A stretch of 64,000 bases of DNA, taken from NCBI GenBank assembly GCA_902749685.1, contig CACVKW010001614.1, positions 1 to 64,000 on the forward strand. The letters are read 5' to 3'. Below the pieces are notes generated by a model. That model ran no database searches. It was not told the DNA's origin and saw only the letters and a list, made by a program, of their open reading frames with translations. This stretch comes from Olavius sp. associated proteobacterium Delta 1. Lineage in GTDB: Bacteria; Desulfobacterota; Desulfobacteria; Desulfobacterales; JAFDCJ01. Position 1 is the first letter of the stretch. The number at the start of each line of letters is the position of its first letter. Below, piece by piece: positions 17,503 to 25,676 of this stretch. Position numbers and translations under genes: made by a program.

Positions 17503-18300
17503 CGGATGGGCCTCCTGTAGATGCTGGTTCCGGGTTTAGGGTTCAAGGTTTACCCGCCTTTGGCGGCACCGAAGGCGACCGGGGTTAAAAGGTTATCACC
17601 TGCCGATTTCACAACCTTTATAATCCATGGATCGGATTGGCCGCTTTCATCCATCGGATGAATCATGGAGTTCGACGCTGTTGAGGCGTACTACATTTCA
17701 GAGGTTCGCCAGGGTGCTTTAGCCATGAACCGTGATCGTTGAACCACTCAACCTTCGTATAAGTTAATATTTGATTCAAAATTTGCAAATATTAATCTTT
17801 TCAAACCAATTGTCAAGCAAAATTTGTAAATATTCCGCTAATTAATCCGCCTTGAAACAGCACATCCAAGGTTATGAGCTTTATAGTCTAAATCATAAAA
17901 GCTTGGAAGACGGGGCGACGGCGTCTTAATCATTTAATGCTACGCATTTTTTTTAAGGTTTTTGGCAATTTTATCATTTATCACCGTAATTATAACATCG
18001 TCGGAATAAAACAAGAGAATGATGGTTCAACCGGAAAATAAAATGGGCACGATTTAGGTGGGAAATAGACAAATGATCATTAAGTCATATATTAAGAGAG
18101 TAAATTTTACGCCCGGAATGTGGAAAAATTGGCCAGGTTGAGTGACGTTAATCAGTCATTACCTAAAAGAATATGCGTAGCATAGACTAATTAATCCGCC
18201 CGGACAAGCGTCGATTCCATCTTAAGCTTTCCAAGGAACGACCTAATCAGATTACACCCCGATATCCAAAGTTATAGGGCGGAGTAATTAGGAGGAATTA
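17503..18300. other. Gene-free 0.8-kb region with repeats between rplU and fdhD
   Basis: No credible coding frame. It contains an 11-bp perfect inverted repeat, ATGCTACGCAT (17937-17947) and ATGCGTAGCAT (18173-18183). Two copies of the word TAATTAATCCGCC lie here (about 17837 and 18188); a third is at about 10395. A near-duplicate AT-rich word AAAATTTGYAAATATT occurs at about 17774 and 17818. The rplU leader side (17503-17760) carries GC-rich dyads that may be transcript leader structure. It may be the remains of a small mobile element plus two divergent promoters. Confidence 0.5.
18187..18291. repeat. 15-bp inverted repeat flanking the fdhD leader
   Basis: CTAATTAATCCGCCC (18187-18201) and GGGCGGAGTAATTAG (18277-18291) are reverse complements at 14 of 15 positions and enclose 75 bp. 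The right arm ends in the fdhD Shine-Dalgarno zone (AGGAGG at 18290-18295), so pairing in RNA could mask the ribosome site. It could also be the ends of a MITE-like element. Confidence 0.5.
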
Positions 18301-19110
18301 TTGAATACGACGATTCAACAACAGATTATCCACTGGGACCGGAAATTCAATAAATCAAAAGAAAAGAACCTGCTGGGTGAAGAACCGCTTTCGATTCGTA
18401 TTCAGGGAAACCCATACTCGGTTGTCATGCGCACGCCGGGGAATGAAATCGAACTTGTAGCCGGATTTTGCCTGACTGAAGGAATAATTGACACTCCGGA
18501 TGATTACAAATCGCTGGCTTTCTGTGACGGGGAGGATACCAATACGGTTGCCGTTACACTGGTGCCGTCGCGCCGTGAACAAATATCGCAAATTCTGGAT
18601 CGACGGGGATTTATCAGTCAAACCAGTTGCGGGCTTTGTGGCAAAGAAATCGTAAAAGATCTCTTTCAGAAAATTCAACCCCTGCAGGATAATGGCCGCA
18701 TTGACATTGGCCGGGCGCTTTCCTGTTTGGAAAATATTACCCGGCATCAGCCCTTGCGCCAACAAACCCGAGCGGCTCACGCCGCTGTATTATTTGATTC
18801 GGAATTTGAGTTATTGGCTTCGGCCGAAGATGTCGGACGCCACAATGCCGTTGACAAAGTCATCGGCAAAGCTTTTTTGGATAGTAAACTTGATCAAACC
18901 GCCCTGCTGATCCTGTCATCCCGCATCAGCTTTGAACTGGTTCAGAAAGCAGCCCGGGCACGCATCCCCATTATATTGGCCATATCGCGGCCCACGGCCC
19001 TGGCGGTGCAGCTGGCCACGGAACTCAATATCACGCTGGCAACGCTGTCGTCGGATGGCCCCGGCTTATATGTTTTCTGCGCAGCCCAACGTCTTTTGGA
19101 CGCAAAGTAA
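18301..19110 (+). CDS. fdhD: Formate dehydrogenase accessory sulfurtransferase FdhD
   Basis: 269 aa, TTG start at 18301 behind AGGAGG. FdhD moves sulfur from a cysteine desulfurase to the Mo/W-bis-pterin cofactor of formate dehydrogenase. Seen here: the EEPLSIRIQGNP start block, VAGFCLTEGII, the redox loop SCGLCG (C110, C113) that carries the persulfide, and EDVGRHNAVDKVIGKA. No formate dehydrogenase gene is in the window. An aldo/keto reductase remnant follows immediately in the same frame. Confidence 0.95.
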   Translation: MNTTIQQQIIHWDRKFNKSKEKNLLGEEPLSIRIQGNPYSVVMRTPGNEIELVAGFCLTEGIIDTPDDYKSLAFCDGEDTNTVAVTLVPSRREQISQILDRRGFISQTSCGLCGKEIVKDLFQKIQPLQDNGRIDIGRALSCLENITRHQPLRQQTRAAHAAVLFDSEFELLASAEDVGRHNAVDKVIGKAFLDSKLDQTALLILSSRISFELVQKAARARIPIILAISRPTALAVQLATELNITLATLSSDGPGLYVFCAAQRLLDAK

Positions 19111-19374
19111 AAGCAGGCGCTTGGCGAAAAATATGGGGCATCCGTTGCGAAGCTGACGCTGGCCTGGTTGCTGGCCAAGCCTTTTGTTTCCAGCTTAATT
19201 ATTGGCGCCACAAATCCCCAGCAACTGGAAGATAACCTAGGTGCCGCAAAAATAACTCTATCAGCAGAAGATGTGCAGGTGCTGGATGATTTAACAGCCC
19301 CGGCAATTCCCTATCCGATCTGGATGCAACCGATGGGGTGGGATGAGAAGGTGAAAGAGGCTTTGGGAGTTTAA
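19111..19374 (+). pseudogene. C-terminal remnant of an aldo/keto reductase
   Basis: Directly after the fdhD stop, and in the same frame, 87 codons read as the end of an aldo/keto reductase: AKLTLAWLLAKPF, SLIIGATNPQQLEDNL and ALSAEDVQ-like LSAEDVQVLDDLT, ending naturally at TAA 19372. The N-terminal 230 or so residues and the catalytic Asp/Tyr/Lys/His are absent, and there is no start with a ribosome site. It is a truncated relic, suggesting a deletion or insertion fused fdhD to the end of an older gene. Confidence 0.75.
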
Positions 19375-19450
19375 GCGCTTATTTTTATATAACCATCTGC
19401 GGATAACCTGAAAATCAAGGTTTCGGGTGTTCCGCCGGCGGACAAGTACC

Positions 19451-19500
19451 GACTAATGAAGGTCGCTTTATATAAAAGCGAAAGAATTCCTTCATTAGTC
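19451..19500. terminator. Strong hairpin between convergent transcripts
   Basis: A perfect 12-bp inverted repeat (GACTAATGAAGG at 19451-19462, CCTTCATTAGTC at 19489-19500) encloses a second perfect 7-bp stem (TCGCTTT 19463-19469 / AAAGCGA 19475-19481) with a 5-nt loop. It lies between the aldo/keto reductase relic and the convergent permease, where a bidirectional terminator would be expected. No long T run follows on either strand, so termination is inferred. Confidence 0.5.
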
Positions 19501-19556
19501 ATTCTTCAATCGTCAATCGACATTTGAGAGGGTCCCCCGGATCCTTAAGAACAATC

Positions 19557-20720
19557 TCAGGTAGGACCGCATCCGGCTGATGTTAACAAGTCTTCAGCAT
19601 CGGGTGGATTGGAAGCGGGGGATTGGGGAGCAGCAGCCGCTGCCCGTCTGATACGGGTTTTCAGCGAGATGGTCATGCGGTAAAGCGGCTTAACCGACAA
19701 AATCAGAACCAAAAGAGCACCGACCCACTGAACCCACAGCGGCATCACCTCGGATGCCTGCCCCACCATGGCCTGGGCTGAAATCCCCATGCTGGTGTAG
19801 ACTTGATCGACCGCCAGTCCGAAAAATACCGCCGAGACCGCAATCGCACCCAGATAAATTGCAGTGGCCCGTTTGCCGAGAATTCCCGTGACAACAGTCA
19901 ACGACGCCACATTCGTGGCAGGTCCGACCAATAAAAAGACCAGGGCCGCTCCCGGGCTGACGCCTTTTAGAATCAGGGCCGCAGCAATCGGGGTTGAAGC
20001 GGTGGCACAAATATATAAGGGAATTCCGATGGCCAGCATGAGCAACATGGCCGACAATCCGGACCCGAGATATGTACTGAAGATGTCATCCGGGATCAAA
20101 ACCGTTATGAACCCCGCCAGCAGAACGCCGAAAAGAAACCATCTTGCAATATCGTCCCACAGATCGCTAAAGGCGTATACGACTCCGGCTTTGAATTTCT
20201 CAAAAACCGTGTGGTGCCTTCTGTGAGTTTCCGGATCACAATTTTGACCGTCACAGCAGTTGTCGACCGGACAGCTCAGATCCGGTATGATCCTTTTATT
20301 TTGCCCGCTGTCGCCAAACAGATTTTCGGCTATCCCGGCGACTGTGGCGGTGACAAAGGCAACCAAAGGTCTGGCCACCGTCATGATCGGATCCAGCAGG
20401 GCATAGGTAATGGATATGGAATCCACGCCGGATTCCGGGGTTGAAATTAAAAAGGCGGTGGTGGCGCCGTTGTTGGCGCCCTGTTTGCGCAGCGACACGG
20501 CTGCCGGCAAAACCCCGCACGATCACAACGGAATCGGAATACCCAGAAAGGCTGCTTTAAAGACGGATGAAAACCGCCCCCGGCCCAAGTGCCGGATCAC
20601 CGAATTCGGATTGAGAAATACCCGCAGCAGTCCACTGACCAGCAACCCGAATAAAATATAAACCGCAGCATCAAGCAGCAGATGCCAGGACTCAGATAGT
20701 ACGTTAATGATGAACCCCAA
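19557..20720 (-). CDS. Metal permease (DUF318/ArsP, SO_0444-type) with in-frame TGA, probable selenoprotein
   Basis: One gene of 387 residues if TGA at 20525-20523 is decoded. The 65 residues before it (ending AAFLGIPIPL) and the frame after it (SCGVLPAAVSLRKQGA) join into the family motif PLPLCSCGVIPAA, with TGA exactly at the first Cys. A SECIS-like hairpin begins 11 nt downstream. About eight to ten membrane helices are visible, with a Cys/His-rich cytoplasmic insert (CPVDNCCDGQNC, then HRRHH) and a GCG near the C-terminus. Relatives export copper or zinc, or organoarsenicals. It lies downstream of the ArsR-type regulator at 20969, which has a metal-type operator. The alternative is a nonsense-mutated gene, but the position and hairpin argue for Sec. 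Confidence 0.8.
20484..20511 (-). promoter_or_regulatory. Bacterial SECIS-like stem-loop downstream of TGA
   Basis: On the minus strand, TTTGC (20511-20507) pairs with GCAAA (20488-20484) and GCAGC (20504-20500) with GCTGC (20493-20489). The 10-bp stem has a 2-nt 5'-side bulge (CG) and a 6-nt apical loop CGTGTC containing GT. It starts 11 nt and its loop starts 23 nt after the TGA. Bacterial SECIS elements are short stems at this distance, with a 5'-side bulge and a G/GU in the apical loop recognised by SelB. Confidence 0.7.
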
Positions 20721-20871
20721 TTGGATCTCCTTGGCAAAATTTATAGAGAACAGAAGTCAGATGACAGAATTGATAAGGAATATTTATCTATTTTTTAATA
20801 AAAACCGCAACTTTTCGTTCTTAAAAGTCAACTGTTTATTGATTTTGTACCTTAGTCCTGTTTGTTTAATT

Positions 20872-20966
20872 CTCTGACTTCTGTCTTCTGACATCCGTCA
20901 TCTGCCCTCTGACACCTGACACCCGACACCCGACACCTGAATTCTGTCTTCCGACTTCCGAATTCC
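20872..20966. repeat. Degenerate CTGACAC/CTGTCTTC tandem-like repeat
   Basis: The spacer between the permease and ArsR genes is built from repeated words: TCTGACTTCTGTCTTCTGAC, then CTGACACCTGACACCCGACA and its variants, ending TCTTCCGACTTCCG. Unit length is irregular (7-9 nt), so this is low-complexity slippage-type sequence, not a CRISPR. It separates the two genes of the presumed operon. Confidence 0.6.
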
Positions 20967-20968
20967 AT

Positions 20969-21343
20969 TTATTCTCTAACATGCTCCAGACCGAGATCTA
21001 ACAACTTTGCCACATGCTCATCATCCAGGGCATAATATATGATCTGTCCTGCGCGACGCTTCCTGACCAGGGCCAAATCTTTCAGTCGACGCAACTGATG
21101 GGATACCGCGGATTCACTCAACCCGGTGAAAGCCGCCAGATCGCAGACATACATTTCAACATTTCTCAAAGCCATCACAATTTTGAGGCGATTCGGATCA
21201 CCTAACACTTTGTAAGTCAGGGACAGTCGTTCCACTTCGCGCTCTGAAATGGCTTCTTTGCGGGCCTGCTCAACCCGCTTAAGGTGCACCACCCGTATTT
21301 GACAGCCGTCTGCTTGGAATAATTTGGCCTTGGCAGATCCCAT
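20969..21343 (-). CDS. ArsR/SmtB-family metal-responsive repressor
   Basis: 124 aa with a winged-helix DNA-binding domain (about 40-110): EMYVCDLAAFTGLSESAVSHQLRRLKD is the helix-turn-helix, with a Cys in the ELCVCDL position used for metal sensing in CadC/ArsR proteins. The C-terminal helix DDEHVAKLLDLGLEHVRE has the Asp/His spacing of an alpha5 zinc site as in SmtB/CzrA. ATG 21343 has AAGGAAGAG upstream. A 12-2-12 operator lies 16 bp upstream. It most likely represses itself and the downstream permease until zinc or a similar metal binds. Confidence 0.9.
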   Translation of the reverse strand: MGSAKAKLFQADGCQIRVVHLKRVEQARKEAISEREVERLSLTYKVLGDPNRLKIVMALRNVEMYVCDLAAFTGLSESAVSHQLRRLKDLALVRKRRAGQIIYYALDDEHVAKLLDLGLEHVRE

Positions 21344-21358
21344 GTCGCTCTTCCTTTA

Positions 21359-21384
21359 AATATCTGAACAGATGTTCAAATATT
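21359..21384. promoter_or_regulatory. SmtB/ArsR-type 12-2-12 operator
   Basis: AATATCTGAACA (21359-21370), GA, TGTTCAAATATT (21373-21384): the two 12-mers are reverse complements at 11 of 12 positions. This is the classical TGAACA-N2-TGTTCA core recognised by SmtB/ZiaR/CzrA-type repressors and lies just upstream of the arsR-like start codon. Confidence 0.8.
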
Positions 21385-21568
21385 AAATCAATTTCTGCCT
21401 TTGATCAAGCGTTTTTGTGATATCAGAAATATCTAAAGAATGCTCCCAAAATACCGATAGACTAAGCATCGGTAATGGTCTTTAGCGAGGCTTTGAAACC
21501 ATCTGAATTAAATGAATTCAGCGGGTTACCCTATTGTCGACTTGGATTTTACAAACATTTCATGAAAG

Positions 21569-23431
21569 ATGCGTATGAACGGAATACTAAAGCAGATAGC
21601 CGGTATGAAACGAGTAAGATTTATCGTTATATCTTTGGTATTGGTGGTCGGCATCGCCACGATTGCCCTGGCTTTGACCAACCATGAGAATAAGCAGAAA
21701 ATGAGAAATATCTATACCAGGGGCAACTACCTGGTCAGCCTTATTGCGACGCATCCCATCAGCAGTTTGGACAAAGACCGGCGGGAGATTGTGCTGAAAA
21801 CACTTGCAAAATTTACATATCCTGAAGGGGTTGCCTACTGTATCATCCACGACGACGCGGGTCGTCCGATGATCGTTTTAACGCCCAAAGATACGGCGGC
21901 GAAAATACCGCCGGCCATTAAAACGAAATCCTTATACGCCATCGGGTTGACCCAGCAAAAGTATCGATTAAATGGGTCCCGCAAGATATTATATGAATTT
22001 TCTACGCCAATGTTTGAAAAAGGTCAAAAAACCGGAACCGTGAGGATTGGACTCAACCTGCCGACGACATCGTTTTTCTCGGTAGAGCGCATCAGCCTGT
22101 TAGCCATGATCTGCTTCTTGATTATTGCCGCGGTCACGTTTGTCTATTACGGGATCACCCAGGTGTTGCGCCCACTGACACACATCCCATCTGAATTGTC
22201 AATATCGAACGACGATTCAGCGGCATGCATAGAGAATCCGCAGGAATCCTACAGTATTCACGTCCTCGTGCAAAGACTCGGGCAGGCGTTAACCCGTTTG
22301 AAAAAAAAGCTGGCAGAGACCGAATCCGAAAACGTGGAGCTATCCACCCGGCTCGGCGTGGCGACATTCGAAAAAAATCAGATTATCAACATTCTTGACA
22401 CCACCAACTACGGGGTTGTGATCACCGATATCCAGGACAACATCACCCATGTCAACACGTTTGCGCTGAATCTGATGCACAAGGAGCTCGCCGAAGTGCT
22501 CGATCATCCCGTCGCGGAAGCGCTGCCCAACAAAGACATCACTCAATTCGCCACCCAGCAAGAAACCACGCAGCCCGTCAATACCCCTAGCCATATTGAG
22601 ACCACTTTTGCAGAGTTGGCACCGGATGAGACATTTCGCGTCACGTTTTCCTATCTGCAGGATGACGACGGTACGCCGATCGGCAAAATGATTTCACTCA
22701 AAGATATCACCCATGAAAAACTCGGTGAAAAGACAATGAAAGAGTTTGTGACCCAATTATCCCACGAACTCAGGACGCCTTTGACCACGATTACGGCCTA
22801 CAACGAGATGCTGATGGATGGTGAAATCGAGGATCCTGAAGTCAAAAAAGAATTTTACAACACCATTAGAGATGAAACCAGCCGTCTGTCGCAATTGATC
22901 CACAACCTTCTGAATATGTCAAAAATCGAGATGGGTGGTCTGACATTCAACAAAGAATTGGTGCGCACGGACTGGTTATTCCAGGACTGTATCAATGCCG
23001 CGGAGGCCGCGGCGCACAAGAAGCAGATTAAGGTTGAAAAACTGATGCCCGATAATTTCCCGACCTTGGTCGGTGACAAAGAACAACTCAAGGTCGCCAT
23101 TAACAATGTACTGAACAATGCCGTCAAATATACTCCGGAAAACGGCAGCATTACATTCTCGCTCAACGAATCCGATCAGCATGTCATCTTTGAAATTTCC
23201 GATACGGGATACGGTATTTCGCAAGAGGATCGTCCCCGCATATTTGATAAAACTTACCGGTCTTCCGATCCTCGTATTGTTGAGCAACCCGGCAGCGGTT
23301 TCGGCCTGGCGATAACCGAAGCGATCATCAATCACCACGGCGGGATGCTGGAGGTCGAAAGTGAACCAGGTATAGGGACCCAAATCACAATTCGCATACC
23401 AAAGGAGGCGTACGACCTTGGAAGCCAATAA
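21569..23431 (+). CDS. Membrane sensor histidine kinase with PAS domain
   Basis: 620 aa. Two membrane helices (about 15-35 and 175-200) bracket a periplasmic sensor of about 140 residues. A coiled coil (about 240-270), a PAS domain (about 275-385), a HisKA domain with LSHELRTPLTT (phosphoacceptor His) and an HATPase domain with NNVLNNAVKYTP, DTGYGIS and GSGFGLAIT follow. It autophosphorylates and passes phosphate to the response regulator whose start overlaps its end by 14 nt. Position at the head of the locus suggests that it controls the secretion machinery or its activity. Confidence 0.92.
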   Translation: MRMNGILKQIAGMKRVRFIVISLVLVVGIATIALALTNHENKQKMRNIYTRGNYLVSLIATHPISSLDKDRREIVLKTLAKFTYPEGVAYCIIHDDAGRPMIVLTPKDTAAKIPPAIKTKSLYAIGLTQQKYRLNGSRKILYEFSTPMFEKGQKTGTVRIGLNLPTTSFFSVERISLLAMICFLIIAAVTFVYYGITQVLRPLTHIPSELSISNDDSAACIENPQESYSIHVLVQRLGQALTRLKKKLAETESENVELSTRLGVATFEKNQIINILDTTNYGVVITDIQDNITHVNTFALNLMHKELAEVLDHPVAEALPNKDITQFATQQETTQPVNTPSHIETTFAELAPDETFRVTFSYLQDDDGTPIGKMISLKDITHEKLGEKTMKEFVTQLSHELRTPLTTITAYNEMLMDGEIEDPEVKKEFYNTIRDETSRLSQLIHNLLNMSKIEMGGLTFNKELVRTDWLFQDCINAAEAAAHKKQIKVEKLMPDNFPTLVGDKEQLKVAINNVLNNAVKYTPENGSITFSLNESDQHVIFEISDTGYGISQEDRPRIFDKTYRSSDPRIVEQPGSGFGLAITEAIINHHGGMLEVESEPGIGTQITIRIPKEAYDLGSQ

Positions 23432-23798
23432 AAAAATCCTGATCGTCGACGATGAAGCCCCCATCAGACGGGTGCTGGAGTTCAAATTAAAAAATAAGGG
23501 CTACCAGGTGCTGATTGCCAAAAACGGCGCGCAAGGGCTTGAATTGATTAAAACCCATCAGCCGGATGCGGTTATCACCGATATCATGATGCCGGAAATG
23601 GATGGCAAACAGCTCTGTGAACAAAGCAATCGGCTGAAGAAGGAACGGCCATTTTTGACCATCGTCGTCACCTGTCGGATTGCTCAGGATGAGCAACAGT
23701 GGATAGATCAAATGCAGGATACGCTGTTTATGGAAAAACCCTTCAGCCCGGCGCGGCTGGTGGAATGTATTGATCAATACCTCGGGGTAAAGCGATGA
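23418..23798 (+). CDS. Single-domain response regulator (CheY-like)
   Basis: 126 aa, TTG start 23418 behind AAAGGAGG at 23401. Receiver motifs: ILIVDDEAP (acid pocket), VITDIMMPEMDG with phosphoacceptor Asp55, and MEKPFSP with the conserved Lys. There is no output domain, so it must act by protein contact, most plausibly on the adjoining HD-GYP protein (4-nt overlap) or the STAS protein. It is translationally coupled to the kinase upstream. Confidence 0.92.
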   Translation: MEANKKILIVDDEAPIRRVLEFKLKNKGYQVLIAKNGAQGLELIKTHQPDAVITDIMMPEMDGKQLCEQSNRLKKERPFLTIVVTCRIAQDEQQWIDQMQDTLFMEKPFSPARLVECIDQYLGVKR

Positions 23799-25315
23799 TA
23801 AGTTCGGATGTGGAGCCGTTCATAGGAATATTTTCCAGTCTGGCGGCCCTCGGTCAGATAAACGTCGAAGTCTGGAATGCGACCAAGCCCGTGTTCTCGT
23901 CGGTATCAAGGCCGCAGGAGATTTCTGTTTCCAGAGAAGCGCGGGATTTTGCAGGGCGTGTCAGGCGACGAGCGACGTTCCAGCATGCCGTGTTTGGGGA
24001 CCAACGGCATGTTTTCGGCATGCCGGTCAACAATGGGCAAGAACCGATCGGGGCCTTGATTGCATACCCGGCCAACGCTGATAGGGGGTCAAATTGCGCA
24101 ATATTTGATGAGCAACAGGAAACGGGCGGCAAAGATATGGAGCGGTTGCTGGGCCATATGGCCGGGCTCATCGAGCAGCGCTGCGGTACCCAGACGGAGA
24201 TTGAATCATTGGCCTCGGAGCTCAGCAAAGCCCTTGAAGATATTTATGTGTACTCTACGGTCGCCGGTCAGATCAAGACATTAAAATTTCCCGGTCACAA
24301 GCAGACGGATCTGGCCGAGGATATCATGAAGGCAATGCGCATGGATCTGGTCTTCATTGTGATGCCGGAACGGGAGGACAACAACGTCATCGTCAGCCGC
24401 AAAGGATTTTGTGCGAACCAGCGCGATCTGGAATCATTTGTCAAAAATCTGAACGCCGCCATCTTACGCGATACGGTCCAAGAAGCTGAAGACTATTTTA
24501 TGATCAATGATTCCTCTCAAAATCAGGTATTCAGCAGGTTGCATTCCAATGCCTACCGATTTTTGGCGGTCAAGATTCAGCACGAAAACAATCTTTATGG
24601 CTGGCTGGGATTGGTATCCTTTAAAACCGATGAAATTTTCAGAAGGAGCGAATTGAGGCTCTTGATGAGCATGGCCGAACAATTGGCGCTCGTACTTTTC
24701 GGCTCGGATTTGTATTATGATTTGGAGCGCTTACTGATTCATGTGGTCAAATCCCTGGTTTTCGCGATTGAAGCCAAGGATGTATACACCCGGGGACACT
24801 CGGAGCGCGTCAGCCATTATTGCATGCGCCTCGCCGCTCATCTGGGGCTGGACGATAAAGAAAAAAAAGTGCTGCAGCTGGCGGCGCTGTTACACGACAT
24901 CGGTAAAATTGGAACTCCGGAGCAAATTTTGACAAAACCGGCGTCTCTCGACAACGAGGAAATGAAGCGCATCAGAGAACATCCCCAAAAGGGATATAAC
25001 ATCTTAAAACCTCTTGAAAAGTTGTCCGATTCGCTGCCGGGCATTCTTTACCACCATGAACGCTATGATGGTCAAGGGTATCCTTCGAGACTAAAAGGCG
25101 AGGAGATCCCCTTCCAGGCTCGCCTTATCGCGGTGGCCGACACTTTTGACGCCCTGGCAACGGACCGGGGATATCGAGCCGCCAGATCACCCCGGGAAGC
25201 CCTCGCGATCATGGAAAAAGCAGCCGGAACCCAGTTGGATCCGCATTGTGTTGCGCTATTCAAGGAGGTTATCAACCAGGATTTGAAGGTCGGAGACAAT
25301 GTCCAAGACTGTTAA
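23795..25315 (+). CDS. GAF-linked HD-GYP cyclic-di-GMP phosphodiesterase
   Basis: 506 aa. Two sensor-like regions (about 1-130, and a GAF-type domain about 160-300) lead into a C-terminal HD-GYP domain (about 320-490). Motifs: RGHSERVSHY, LLHDIGKIGTP, EHPQKGYNIL and HHERYDGQGYPSRLKG, with all metal-binding His/Asp residues present. It should degrade cyclic-di-GMP in the cytoplasm. It overlaps the response regulator by 4 nt and the STAS gene by 17 nt, in one operon with the secretion genes, so c-di-GMP control of the pilus-like machine is a fair inference. Confidence 0.92.
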   Translation: MISSDVEPFIGIFSSLAALGQINVEVWNATKPVFSSVSRPQEISVSREARDFAGRVRRRATFQHAVFGDQRHVFGMPVNNGQEPIGALIAYPANADRGSNCAIFDEQQETGGKDMERLLGHMAGLIEQRCGTQTEIESLASELSKALEDIYVYSTVAGQIKTLKFPGHKQTDLAEDIMKAMRMDLVFIVMPEREDNNVIVSRKGFCANQRDLESFVKNLNAAILRDTVQEAEDYFMINDSSQNQVFSRLHSNAYRFLAVKIQHENNLYGWLGLVSFKTDEIFRRSELRLLMSMAEQLALVLFGSDLYYDLERLLIHVVKSLVFAIEAKDVYTRGHSERVSHYCMRLAAHLGLDDKEKKVLQLAALLHDIGKIGTPEQILTKPASLDNEEMKRIREHPQKGYNILKPLEKLSDSLPGILYHHERYDGQGYPSRLKGEEIPFQARLIAVADTFDALATDRGYRAARSPREALAIMEKAAGTQLDPHCVALFKEVINQDLKVGDNVQDC

Positions 25316-25676
25316 AGCGATAGCGGCCGACACGCCGTCAACTCTAATCCGAATATCAAAGGTCGGCGTGCGGACGATTTTGGTCCCGAACGCGTCTCTA
25401 TCCTATCAAAATATTGAAGAACTGGCCACGGTCCTCAATGACTGCACCCGGCGGCACAAAACCGAAGTTATTCTGGACTGCAAGTCTGTAAAATTTCTGG
25501 ACAGCGCGGTTTTGGACCTTTTAGTTCGGGTACACAATGATTTGAAAGACAATGGTGGTGTGCTGAAGATCATCGGCCTCAATGAGAACGGCCGGGATAT
25601 TTTTTACGCGACGCGGCTCATCAATGTTCTTAACGTTTTTAAAGATATACACGAAGCCATTCGACATAATCCATGA
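25299..25676 (+). CDS. STAS-domain protein (anti-anti-sigma factor type)
   Basis: 125 aa, a single STAS domain with VILDCKSVKFLDSAVLDLLVR; Ser69 in FLDSA is the residue phosphorylated and dephosphorylated in SpoIIAA/RsbV partner switching. The two SpoIIE phosphatases at 513 and 2058 are candidate phosphatases, but no RsbW-like kinase is in the window. It overlaps the HD-GYP gene by 17 nt and the gspE gene by 4 nt. Confidence 0.88.
   Translation: MSKTVKAIAADTPSTLIRISKVGVRTILVPNASLSYQNIEELATVLNDCTRRHKTEVILDCKSVKFLDSAVLDLLVRVHNDLKDNGGVLKIIGLNENGRDIFYATRLINVLNVFKDIHEAIRHNP

Noticed and set aside
17503..17760. Named L21-leader or molybdenum-cofactor riboswitch
   Set aside because: I could not match a defined consensus by eye; a covariance-model search with Rfam would decide.
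20872..20966. CRISPR array
   Set aside because: Units are 7-9 nt, irregular and without spacers; it is low-complexity repeat.
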